Shown here piece by piece: positions 1 through 9,845 of a stretch of 64,000 bases of DNA. The notes below the pieces were generated by a model. It made no database searches and had not been told where the DNA came from. It saw only the letters and a list, made by a program, of their open reading frames with translations. Origin of the DNA: Clavelina lepadiformis (taxonomy: Eukaryota > Chordata > Ascidiacea > Aplousobranchia > Clavelinidae); the NCBI RefSeq assembly GCF_947623445.1, contig NC_135243.1, positions 1,490,501-1,554,500 of the forward strand, written 5' to 3'. Positions within the stretch are counted from its first letter, which is position 1, and each line of letters starts with the position of its first letter. Both the position numbers and the translations under genes were made by a program.

Positions 1-1184
1 TGAAGTGCCACTATGATATCCTGGACATCATCGGATGAAAGACCTTCTTCTTCCATTTCGGTTGGTGTAATGACAACCGTTGACTTTTTAGTGGCATTGT
101 AAGCCAACTTGCTAATCTGGAGCACAGTAAAAATATGTTATCATGAAAATCTTAAACAAGTTTTGAATGACCAGTTTTAATCTGAAAACCTGCAGTATGA
201 GACCAGCAATATCACGAGGCTTTGTGTTATCACTACGTCTCAGACCCTCCAAAACGGTAGCAAAGACACGAGTTGTTGTAGTGATTTCTCCAACATCTTT
301 TGAAGGATTTAGAGAAGCTGTGATAACTAACTGAAGCAATAACGGATTGTAGCACAATGAAAACACAGCAGGAGCATTTTGAGAAAGTTGAAACCACAAC
401 TCGTCAGCACGCGTACCAGTGTAAGCGTAAAATAGTGTTTTCATGTCATCATAAGACAAATCACGAATAAAAATGGTACGGTTTGGTTGTAGGGAGTGGG
501 GAAGATTAAGCATGCTATGAGGTCGTGAAGTAATTATGATTTTAACATCAGGAAGATAATGTTTATTAAAAATGTTTGCAATGATATTTTGCACAGATTG
601 CTTAGTGTGATAAGAGAGTTTAGCAACTTCCTCTTTAAAGGCCCAATTGGCCTGGTCTAGCCCGTCGAATATAATTAGACAATGGCTTTGATTGTTTTTA
701 ACCCACTCAAATGAATGTTTACAGGTTTCATCATCTAAGTTAATATAATTATTGTCAATTAGCATCTCGCGCAAAGTGAACTCTCTTCTACCAGGTAAAT
801 CTGAAAACTTGACGTGAAAGGTAGTGAACTCCTCAGTTTTCGCAAGACGCTTGGACAGGGTCGATTTCCCTGCACCGGGGTTCCCGATCATACCGGTGTA
901 GCGTTTGTCTGACCTCACCAGGTCATCGAAGTCAATACTTCTCTCATGTGATATATCCTTTAAGTCATCAGTAGATGGGACATATCTTTTTTGCTTAGGA
1001 GCTGCTCCTCCTTGATAAAACGTCACTTCGGCAAGGTTGGGATGCACCACAGGAAAGTTTTGTAGTGGTACGTTGATGCCAGCTTGGGGCCGAAGATCAG
1101 CTTCTCGATGTTTCTTTTGCTCCTGCCTGACTTTTTCAATGGCTTCTTGTTCTTTAATCCTTCTTTCTGTGTCCTTTCGATGTT
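1..1184 (-). CDS. NACHT-domain NLR-like gene, 3' part (NLR-A): NACHT exon and start of the next exon; runs off the window
   Basis: Two exons read on the minus strand: 1184-190 and 116-1. The first begins after a TTTAACAG acceptor and ends CTGCAG|GT; the second follows a TGCTCCAG acceptor and continues past base 1. The large exon encodes a STAND-type NTPase of the NACHT class: Walker A GNPGAGKST, Walker B LIIFDGLDQ and a sensor-like ITSRPHS. The ORF is open throughout. Its exon structure and phases match NLR-B (E8 and E9), including the ITTTTRVFATVLE stretch near the exon end. NACHT proteins are ATP-dependent oligomerising switches, often innate immune sensors; that role is inferred from the family. 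The 5' exons at 5549-7871 look broken, so this part may be a relic or may be expressed from another start. No counterpart of the short NLR-B exon E7 was found upstream. Confidence 0.85.
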
Positions 1185-1310
1185 CTGTTAAACAACACAA
1201 GAAATGAGTTTTAATAAACAAACAGTATCTACTTCGATAAAGCTGAAATAACTTACAAAGTTCCAAGCATTGTTTCCTAAAACCAAACTTTGATTTAATA
1301 TTGTGCAAAT

Positions 1311-2319
1311 AGGCAAATCATAAGGTATAGCGATTTAAATACTAAGTAAAGTAGCGTTATGTTTCAAAAGAAATACCACTAAATGTTTCTGTGCAATTAC
1401 CGATTACTTTTCGGCTTGTGACAACCGAACCATAACCACGTGACTCTGTGTTACGTCATAAGCCTACGTGTGGAAAACATCTGAATTGGAAGCGATCATG
1501 TGGAGGCCTCGTGATCAGAAACAAAGAGGAAACCGTACCACGATTGGCATGGCATAACTATTTGAAATACATACGTCAGAATTGAGAGGCCAAAACTAGC
1601 CAAGATCGTGCGACTTTTCGAAGTCAACAACGAAACGAACAGAAAAAAGATTTTTGCATTACAAAGAAGTTACGTCATCATATAAATAAGCGGTGCATTT
1701 TCAAGGAGGAGAGAGAAAAGAAGGAGAAAACAAAGTTAATTTTTATTAATTATTTTATTAAGTTAGTGTATTAAGTTAAGTAATTTTTATTTTATTAGTT
1801 AGTTAGTGAACTGAGTGCGTTGAAGCCAAAACGTGAATACTTCGATTACATTATATCGGGCGACTGGAAGCTGTAAATAAAAATGTTCTCTGTTCTCTGC
1901 TGTGGTGTTCATTTCTTTGCAGGCAATCAAATCGATAAGTAAGTGTGCGTTAAATTGCATTTATATATTGATATAAACGGAGCAATCAAATTTAACGGTC
2001 AGAAGAGAGAGACTCATCAGCCAACAAGGACGATAGCCAAATAAAAGACAGCTATGCAATGTGACGATTTGTAGACATTGCTTAATTCGAAATAAGTCAT
2101 AGTGACATCATAATTACGTCAAATACGGCCAGGCAACCATCAAAAGCGTCATAGGCCGGGACCTAAGAAAACATGTTTCAACAGAAATGTCACTTAAATG
2201 GAGCTTTCTCGAAGCAAACTTTGGATGCATACTTGTGTGCTGGCCATACAGTCAGCATAAATAGGGAAATCACATCGCTTTACTAGATCACTAAATCACT
2301 AGCTTCACTACACATGGTT
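1311..2319. other. Non-coding stretch, no gene recognised
   Basis: No homologous exon was recognised here. It lies between the NACHT exon of NLR-A and the split SINE, so it would be intronic if NLR-A is one transcription unit. A TATAAATAA string near 1681 and an AATAAA near 1877, followed by TG-rich sequence, give a weak resemblance to a solo LTR. No matching termini or target duplication were found, so no element is called. Confidence 0.4.
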
Positions 2320-2377
2320 GCATGGTTAGATGGTGACGGTGCGGTTAGAGCGCTTGACTCGTTGTAGCCTACTTTAA
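2320..2377 (+). mobile_element. tRNA-like SINE head, left half, split by the piggyBac insertion
   Basis: The sequence ending in the TTAA at 2374-2377 contains an A-box-like TGCGGTTAGAGCG. When the piggyBac element and one TTAA are removed in thought, the text continues at 5324 into GTGTTCGATACCC, a B-box-like block, at tRNA-like spacing. This arrangement is typical of a tRNA-derived SINE head or a tRNA pseudogene. Stem pairing was not fully checked. Confidence 0.5.
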
Positions 2378-2845
2378 CCCTAGAACTACCAGAATTTTTT
2401 ACTTCGACCCTTGCGTTTAATATGAAGGCTTTTTAAGGAAATTTACCATTTTTCTCATATATTTTTATAGAAATTAGATTAGACATTTTGACCTTTGTCT
2501 TTAATGACCTCACACTGTTTTAATTGTTTCGTTTTGCACACTAACAATATCATTGTGTGAAGTCAATGTTCTCTGGATTTAAATAATTTGCTTAGTTTTT
2601 TGAAGTGCTTATCGTGATTTTGAGATAAGTGCAGTGACTTTTTGACGGCGGAAACTTTGCGGAAGACAAGGAATTTGTCATTGATAACAAGCAGCAAGAA
2701 ACTAATCTAGTTGATAGCCTTGTAAAGTTGCTTGAAGGATACCAGTAATCTTACAGCAGTCCTAGCCAGCGAGTATCTGAAATTTTATAGTTGAGCGTTA
2801 CATAGCGGCCTTTGCTGTGTTCTACAGACATTCTGTAGCTATTAG

Positions 2846-3237
2846 CAGGCTTGTCCATGGGAATGGGAAATTCCCGTGGGAAATGTCCCATGGGATGGGA
2901 TGGGATGGGACAGCACGAATTGCAATTCCCATGGCATTGAAAATTTGCTAAATGAGCACAGTGACTCGGAATATGAGTACCAATGATAATAAATTGTCAT
3001 GGATAGACAACTTTTCTGAACTTTAAAGTTAACAAAGTCAATAAATTTTGTCGTTTTGTATCTCCCTTTGTACATGTAGTCAATTCTAATAGACATTAGA
3101 CTTAAATTTCCATAAATTTAATAACATTTATTGAATTGTATTTTTGATGGGAAGGCATGGGATGGGATGGGACAGGCATGAATTGCTATGGGATGGGATG
3201 GGATGGGACAGAAAAAAATGTCCCATGGACAAGCCTG
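2846..3237. mobile_element. hAT-type MITE nested inside the piggyBac element (392 bp)
   Basis: The ends are perfect inverted repeats (CAGGCTTGTCCATGGG and its complement). They are flanked by a perfect 8-bp duplication GCTATTAG at 2838-2845 and 3238-3245, the length expected for hAT transposition. The interior holds TGGGA/GGGAT tandem runs near both ends and no coding potential. It lies upstream of the transposase start at 3338, so its insertion may have disturbed the transposase promoter. Confidence 0.92.
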
Positions 3238-3337
3238 GCTATTAGTCTCAGACACCGGTTTTTGTTTCAGATTTTAGTGCTATTGCTACTGTTAGGGCAA
3301 AAGCTATAGTCTAATTTGTAGTGTGCAGTTATCTACT

Positions 3338-5084
3338 ATGTCTAGGTTTACAGCAGCTAGAAGGTACAATCCACAAGAAGTTCTTCGAATTCTTCGAGTT
3401 GACGAAGACTCAGATGAAGAAGACTTTGATGAGCCAGAACCAAGCATACGTGAGATTGACAAAGAGTTTGACATAGAGCAAGATGTTGTGCAAGAAGAAA
3501 GTAGTTCGGAAAATGATGTCTCTACTTCGCCAAACAGAGACAAGATAGTCAGTAGAGATGGTACCATTTGGGCACCTGAGTTTCCAACACAAAATGGACG
3601 TGCAAGTAAACGAAATATAATTAAAACAAGGCCAGGTACTAAACAGTTCATTCTTGCACTGGTAGACAATGCAAAAGATGTGTTTCAAGAGTTATGGGGT
3701 CATAGAAACATTGAACACATTATGGAATTCACAATAGCCGAAGCTCAGCGACAAGGGGATAGCGAATTCTCCCTCAGGAAAGAAGAGTTGGATGCGTTTT
3801 TTGGCCTGTGTCTTCTTCGAGGAGTTTTGAAAGGAAGGGATGAACCGCTAACAAATTTCTGGGATTTAGAATATGGTCGACCTATGTTTTCGGAGACTAT
3901 GGGTAGGAGCAAATTCCAATCAATTATTCTATACATACGATTTGATGACAAAACTTCAAGGCAGCGTCGCCGACAATCTGACAAGTTTGCGGCAATTCGA
4001 GATTTGTGGAATGCAGTGATGGACAACTGCCAAAAGTTTTATTTTCCTCATTCACATGTTACAGTCGATGAGCAACTTTTCCCTTGCAGACCAAGGTAAG
4101 GCTACATATACTTGTTGTTGCATACAATTACCATATCTGTACTCTCTGTGTCAATTTATATTCGTATCAACATTTACAGTAGATGCTCATTCATACAGTA
4201 CATGCTCCAAAAACCAGCGAAATTTGGTATAAAGTTTTGGATGTTGTGCGATGCTACGACCTACTACGTTTTGCAAGCTTTTCCTTATGTTGGAAAAGAA
4301 GACCGGGAAGGTGGACTTGGGGAGCATGTGGTATTGTCGTTGATGGAAGCTTACAAGAACTGTGGGCTCAATGTAACTACTGACAACTTCTTTACATCAT
4401 TGGCTCTTGCTAGGAAGTTACTTGAGAGGAACACTACAATTATTGACACTATCAGATCCCATCGCCGAGAAATTCCCTCTGATGTTCAGCTTGGAAAAAA
4501 TACGCCACTGTACATTTCAAAATTTGTTTTCACATATTCCCAAGAAAATATTATGCTTCTCAGTTATAAAGCGAAGAAGAATAAAGTAGTGCATCTACTT
4601 TCTTCACTTCACAATGTTATGGAGGTAGATGATAAAGCCAAGAAGAAACCAAGGGCTATTCTAGACTACAACGCCCAATAAGGGTGGGGTGGATACCGCT
4701 GATGAAATGCTCCGCGCTTACTACACTAAGGCAGCATCACGAAGATGGCCACTTGCTGCATTTTTCAACTTGTTGGACATTGTGACACTGGATGCATACG
4801 TAATATGCAAAGATGTGCAAATAACAATTAAAAAGAGAAGAGATTTAATTATCGAACTGGCTGAAAAGCTGTGCCTAGCAGAGAAAAACAGAAGACGTAC
4901 AGTTCCCCAAGTTTTTCATCTGAAACGCACACGAGAACATGCTAAAGAAGAAGTACCACTCAATAAAAGAACCAAATGTAAAATATGCCAGTCAAACAAA
5001 ACAAGGGTACAATGTTCTAACTGTTCAAAGTTTGTTTGTGGAACGTGTAGTACACCTGTGTGTAAAAGTTGTTTCGAAATGTAA
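3338..5084 (+). pseudogene. piggyBac transposase, one intron, one frameshift
   Basis: Exon 1 is 3338-4095 and exon 2 is 4180-5084; the 84-bp intron has AAG|GTAAGG and TTTACAG| borders. The joined product has the DDE_Tnp_1_7 layout: an acidic N-terminus, then VDEQLFPCR (first catalytic Asp), KFWMLCDATTYYV, TDNFFTS (second Asp), ILDYN, GGVDTADEML (third Asp region), RRWPLAAFFNLLD, and a C-terminal Cys-rich zinc-binding domain (CKICQ..CSNCSKFVC..CSTPVCKSC). The frame breaks once, around 4672-4681: a stop follows ILDYNAQ and the GGVDTAD block continues one base out of frame. Removing one base would give 553 aa, a normal family length. ATG 3338 is the first ATG in frame. The frameshift should leave this copy inactive unless it is a sequencing error. 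Confidence 0.93.
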
Positions 5085-5319
5085 CTGAACAAATGAATAT
5101 TTTCGGCTTAGGGGTCAATTGACCCCTGTGCTAATTCACCGTTTTTCATTCCAAAACACCTGTTTTGAAAAAAAATTTCCATTGTCGTGTTGATGATGTG
5201 TCAAATACCCAGAAAGAATAAAAGTAAAAAAGTTTGAGGTTCCTAGCAGAAAACACTTCTTGTTAAAATAAAAAATAAAATTGCAAAAGGGTCAATTGAC
5301 CCCTGTGGTAGTCCTAGGG

Positions 5320-5395
5320 TTAACCAGTGTTCGATACCCATTGCACTTTCGTTGTAATGCCCTTGCATTTGTTTTTCTGTCTACACTCTACAGTA
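5320..5395 (+). mobile_element. tRNA-like SINE, right half (B-box and start of body)
   Basis: The sequence after the right TTAA continues the split element: GTGTTCGATACCC resembles the RNA polymerase III B box, followed by non-tRNA sequence ending near 5395. It forms one unit with 2320-2377, interrupted by piggyBac. Confidence 0.45.
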
Positions 5396-5548
5396 TTTGA
5401 AAAAAAAGCAGATTCACACAGAACTTTGGCAGAGTTTGACTGAGTGAGATTATTAAATCTACGTATTGACTTAATTCGAGTAACACTTTAAACCGACGTA
5501 TAAATAGAACTTTAAAAAGGTGCAATGTTCCACACTTCCAAAAAATAC

Positions 5549-7871
5549 CTGCAGATGAAGTCATTGGTAGATTGGCGACTGATGCACTGGTATTTGGTAC
5601 TTCAGTTTGGGAAGTTGATGCTGAAATTGGTAGTTTAGGTTGCGTCAAACCTGTTTGATCTAAGATATGAACACATTATATAAAGCATGAAGCTTTAGTT
5701 GCAAGCAAAAAATAATAACTTGCAAATAAAAGTTTATATAAAATTAAACCGCTGATTTTAGCATCTTCATGAAAATTTTCAAATATACCAAATGTTGTCA
5801 AGATGGAAAATTACAAGCCAAAACGAACTTAGCACACAATAATGATGACTGTAATAATGGTATAGGTGCCTCAGATCATTTAGCAAATTGCTTCTTATAC
5901 AATGTTTGTGAGTGGTGTATGGGGTATTATTAATCAACAACCACGTTGCATTCACACGCTTGAAAGTTATGCCCCACAACCCCACAAATAGAATTAACAG
6001 ATGTGTAAAATGCAATCATGTCCCAAACAAGAGCAAGGACTTTTAAATTTAGTTAATAAATAAGCAAACATAATTAAGTTAACTTACATAATACACCACT
6101 CGTGTTCCTTTCTGCATGACATATTGTTGGTTGTTTGGAAACGTTTCCAGAAGCTGCGATACAACAGAGATTATAAGTGTTTAAATTAAAATCACTGAAA
6201 CCAGTTTACTGAAAATAGAAATAAGCACAATGAATGTTAGCAAAAGTAAAATAAATACAAAAACATTAAACTGTGTTTTTAAGATAATATTTAATTTTAT
6301 ATTATTGCATTTTCTAAAAACAAAAGTGATATATTTGAATATGATACAAACAGAAATTAAACGTATTGAATATACACGTTGTATTTCGGATTTTAATTGA
6401 CTGTAGGATTTGTAACTTATTTAAACAAAACATGATTAATACAAACAATATTCACTGCTTTTTGTCTATTATCTAATCATTACTTGTAGAAGGTATCTCA
6501 GTGTTCAAAACATTGGATTGATTGGTCACTTCTGAGATGTCTGTGTGGGGCTCAACATGTGGATTTGCTTCGATCGTTTGCTTTGGATGGGTCACATCAG
6601 ATGGATCTAGAGATGACCACGTGAACGATTTGTGTAAAATAGAATGAGGGAACAAGAGCACGTGGTAAGCAGGTGCACGTAATTGTACAAACAAGAGCAA
6701 GGGCTTTTGATTTTAGTTAATAAATAAGCAAACGTCCATAAGTTAATTTACCTAATACCCGGCTCGTGTTCGTTCATGCACGAAAGTGCGCCGTGTTCCA
6801 AAAGTAGAAATTAATGAATGTATTCACAAATCAAGCAAATACAGAGACATTAAACTTTACTATACTTCGAAGGTAGTTTGTTATTGCACAGTATTACATT
6901 TCTTGAAGACAAAAGCGATATTATTAGAGAAGCGATTTCAATTAGCTTTGAACATACGTTAGCACATCTAATACCCACCTTGTGTTTGGGTGTTTAATTG
7001 GGGAGGATCAAAGGGATTATTTGCCGACTCCTGATGCTCAGTGCTTGGTTTAAATCTTTTTGCAGAATCTATTAAACATCTTTTAAACTCAATGAAAGAA
7101 AAACAATGTGATACCATAATGAAAGACAAGAAGAATTTTACAAGGAAAAATTGCACGGTATTATAATGTTTACCTAAAGGATTTGTTTGTTTCACTTTAA
7201 CTCGTGTTGGTGTTATATTTTTAGAATCCCTGATGTCCATTTGACTATATTCTCTGTTGTCTTGATATCGCCTTTAATCGCGGAGATTAAATTGAGGAGC
7301 ATTGATGATCACAACTGATCCTGTGTAACGCAGTTAAATGCAAAGACAGTCATTTGTAAAAAAACGCAGTAAAATTATCAAAAAAATCATATTAGAAAAA
7401 ATACAAATAGTAAATTAAAAATACAAATACAGACTCTACCCTAAGTATTTCACGACAATTGCGTGCTTAACAGCTTTACTTTCAGCCACTCTGCTTGCAA
7501 GCTCAATCAACCCTGGATCGACTCTACTTAAATCACTCTGAGAAGCTTCAGCATTTTCCATTGTTTGCAAGACTTGATTTCCGGCATCTGCAGACTCTGG
7601 ATCTAAAGCAAAGGAAAAACAAAAAAAATTATTTTTTCATTAAATTTAAACAAAAACATCAAAAAGTTCCTATTATTAAGTACAGCAAAGACAAAGACTT
7701 AATCTTTTTAATCTCAGATTACTCACTATCAGGCATCCCCGCTTGTCTTGCAACAGCACGTGATGTTCCAGGTTGTTCATCACTTTCACCTGATGAGCTC
7801 TCTTCATTGTTATCAGGTTGTACAAGTTGAGGTTTATCTTCGGTCAATCTTTGCTCTTCTGACTTCGACAT
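5549..7871 (-). pseudogene. 5' exons (E1-E6) of NLR-A, with a nonsense codon and a lost splice donor
   Basis: Exons by comparison with NLR-B: E1 7871-7727 (start ATG 7871-7869), E2 from 7602, E3 7320-7174, E4 7068-6979, E5 6606-6484, E6 5659-5549. E1 and E3-E6 have exactly the same lengths as in NLR-B, and all join in phase 1. Two lesions are visible. E3 has TAA (7276-7274) where NLR-B has GAA. The E2 donor present in NLR-B (GCGG|GTAAGT) is deleted here, leaving GCTGTTAAGC. The encoded text is low-complexity, rich in S, T, P, Q and N, with no known effector domain. The exons may be dead, or transcripts may start downstream. Confidence 0.75.
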
Positions 7872-7904
7872 ATTTCAACGTTGCAGTAATTATCTTAGAT
7901 TATG

Positions 7905-7911
7905 TTTTATA
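7905..7911 (-). promoter_or_regulatory. Candidate TATA box of NLR-A
   Basis: TATAAAA reads on the minus strand about 34-40 nt before ATG 7871. The same string sits at the same distance in NLR-B (46617-46623). The distance would leave a very short 5' UTR, so a trans-spliced leader or another start cannot be excluded. Confidence 0.4.
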
Positions 7912-8069
7912 CCTGGTCAAAATTGTTGATGACGTAAAAGTTTTCCAAAAAATAAAAAAGACGTAAGCAGAATGTTTACGAAAAGAAATTAACTGGAAAG
8001 TGTAAAATGTTGTAGTAGAAGTCCAGATCACATTGTTTTACACATCCTGACTCAGGATGGCCTTCTACA

Positions 8070-8690
8070 GTATTTGCCAGAATTGAATTCCAGAGCTGTT
8101 TTTTGTCATCCAGAATTCCTGGAGCAGCCTGGTCGTCGTTGCCTGGCAGCTCTCAGAGTTCTTAAAGCAGGGTTGTTTCCAGCCGAAAATCTTGGAGCAA
8201 CTTCATGCCCGCCTAAGTTGTGTTCCGGTGAAGCCTCGTTTCCGCCAAAGCTCCAAACCATAAATCGGACCGAAACCGAAACAAAACCATTGCCAACGGA
8301 AATTCAAAGCCGCTTCTTCTCTGCCGGATTTTCAAAAACTGCCTCATTGCTGCTGGAGTACAAGAGCTGTTTCATTGCCTTCGGAGTTTCAGCGCCGCCG
8401 CGTTTCTGCCGGCATTTGAGAGCCGCCACCCAGCCGTCAGAGTTGCAGAGCAATGTTCTTGCCGCCGGAGACCTGGAGATTCCTCGTTCTCGCCGGATTT
8501 CCAGAGCAATTTCTTTTCCGCCGTAGAATTCCAGCCGTTTCTTTGCCGCAGGAGTTCCAGAGCCACCTTCCTTCGCCGAGTTTTCGGAACCACTTTACTG
8601 CCGCCAGAATTCCAGAGATATCTTCTTGCCGCCAGAGTTCAAAAGCCACCTTTTTGTGCCTTGGAGTAGTTTCTTTAAAGCCACGTCATT
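8070..8690. repeat. GC-rich degenerate tandem repeats upstream of NLR-A
   Basis: A motif close to TTGCCGCCGGAGTTCCAGAG recurs at irregular spacing of roughly 30-45 bp. It is much richer in GC than its surroundings. A second patch lies at about 9050-9235. Both patches have counterparts upstream of NLR-B. Long open frames occur on both strands but follow from the repeat composition. Confidence 0.7.
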
Positions 8691-9845
8691 GACGTTGAAA
8701 CTTACTACGAAGCCATGACAGAACCACGGCTAGAATTAGGATTTTTCATTTGATCTGTGTAATTAGCTTGGCTGTGGAGTGTAAAACTATAACCGCGAGA
8801 TGGCTCCCCTGCCTAACAAATTCACGTTTGTGGACAAACCACTGTTAAGGGCTCAGTGAATGCTGCGCTGTAATTATGACGTTTTTTATTGTCCTTTTGT
8901 CGCTGGTTAATTTCGTAATGATCAATTTAATCATTTCCTGTTTCATGAAAGCCAGTTTTATATTAACATATCTATAAGTCGACAGAGTGGGGAGGCTACG
9001 TACAGGGACGGGGCTATGAAGTACGTTTGATGAGCTAATATTCGTACACAAGGAGGAGAAATTGCCAGCAGAATTGGGTTCAGGGGCAGTCTCGTTTCCG
9101 ACGAATATCCAAGCGCACCCCTGTCGACAACGGAAATAAGCTCGTTTCCGGCGGATTTCGGAACGATTTCTTTGCCGCCAGAGTCCTCGAGCCGCCTCGT
9201 TGCTGCCGGGAGTCCAGATCCGAGAAACAAAGAAACAACTAAAATCGGCATTTTTGCGCTAAAAAGGGGAAAGTTTCCTGGGTGAGAAAAACCATGAGCG
9301 CCAAGTTTGTTTGCTTACGTTGATATATGGCGGGTTATCTCCTGGATACTTTATTGCGTCCTGGCACCGTATTACGCTGAGCAAACAACGCTTGCTAATA
9401 ACTCAGCGATATAACTTACACTTTTCATTGCTTTCGTGTTCAGTAAAAACATAGATATAAATTTTTATCTCTCCAGTTAATACGACATCTTATTTAGCAA
9501 TCGATGCATTTAAAATCTCATTTACTTAAGTGAATCAAAAGACATCCTTGCATTTCGATCACCGCTAGATGGAGAGATGGAGGAATGACTCAAACTTTTG
9601 AATTTGTCAGCCAAGCCCGTCAAAGTAGCAACATAGTCTGGTGTCCGTAGAAACTGTGAGTTTTGTGACTAATCTTTTATCGTGCGTTTGTTGCTGTTCC
9701 TGGATGCCATCGGTCATAATTCGAGACAAGAAATCAAAGGCAAAGACAAGAGTATCAATGAACTTAAATTCAACACGCATCCTAGGCTACCAACAGCGTT
9801 GAGCTCCCACGAGCTGCGATCAGATTTAGTCGAAATTGTCCAATT

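Larger units (their letters stand above)
2378..5319 (+). mobile_element. piggyBac-family DNA transposon, near full length (2942 bp)
   Basis: The element is bounded by TTAA on both sides (2374-2377 and 5320-5323), the hallmark target site of piggyBac. Its ends are inverted: CCCTAGAACTACCA at the left, and the reverse complement of the right end is CCCTAGGACTACCA. It holds one spliced transposase gene on the plus strand and a nested hAT-type MITE in its 5' region. A short GGGTCAATTGACCC palindrome occurs near the right end at 5110-5125 and again at 5289-5302. It lies between NLR-A exon E6 and the NACHT exon, on the strand opposite to NLR-A. Confidence 0.95.
5500..9845. repeat. Segmental duplication A, copy 1 (partner 44600-48560)
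   Basis: The block covers exons E6 to E1 of NLR-A and about 2 kb of upstream DNA. The partner matches in the same orientation with long identical runs, including introns and intergenic sequence. The match fades at about 9845/48560. Differences include small indels and a short tract present only in copy 1 (about 8565-8640, extra degenerate repeats). Confidence 0.88.

Noticed and set aside
1235..1300. NLR-A counterpart of the 18-residue exon E7
   Set aside because: An AG..GT bounded stretch exists, but joining it to the NACHT exon breaks the frame and the sequence does not resemble NLR-B E7.
1185..1308. Upstream extension of the NACHT ORF as coding sequence
   Set aside because: A clear acceptor at 1186-1185 matches the NLR-B exon start; the upstream frame is intron read-through.
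1681..1930. Solo LTR suggested by TATA, AATAAA and a GGGCGACTGG string
   Set aside because: No paired termini or target duplication could be found, so only noted as a weak resemblance.
2846..3237. CRISPR-like or satellite array of TGGGA repeats
   Set aside because: The repeats are short simple-sequence runs at the ends of a MITE with clear termini; animal DNA has no CRISPR arrays.
3304..4026. Minus-strand ORFs of 92-121 codons
   Set aside because: They lie antisense to the piggyBac transposase and mirror its codon pattern.
8074..8692. ORFs on both strands (up to 150 codons) upstream of NLR-A
   Set aside because: They follow from the GC-rich degenerate repeats; the frames are not conserved as proteins in copy 2.
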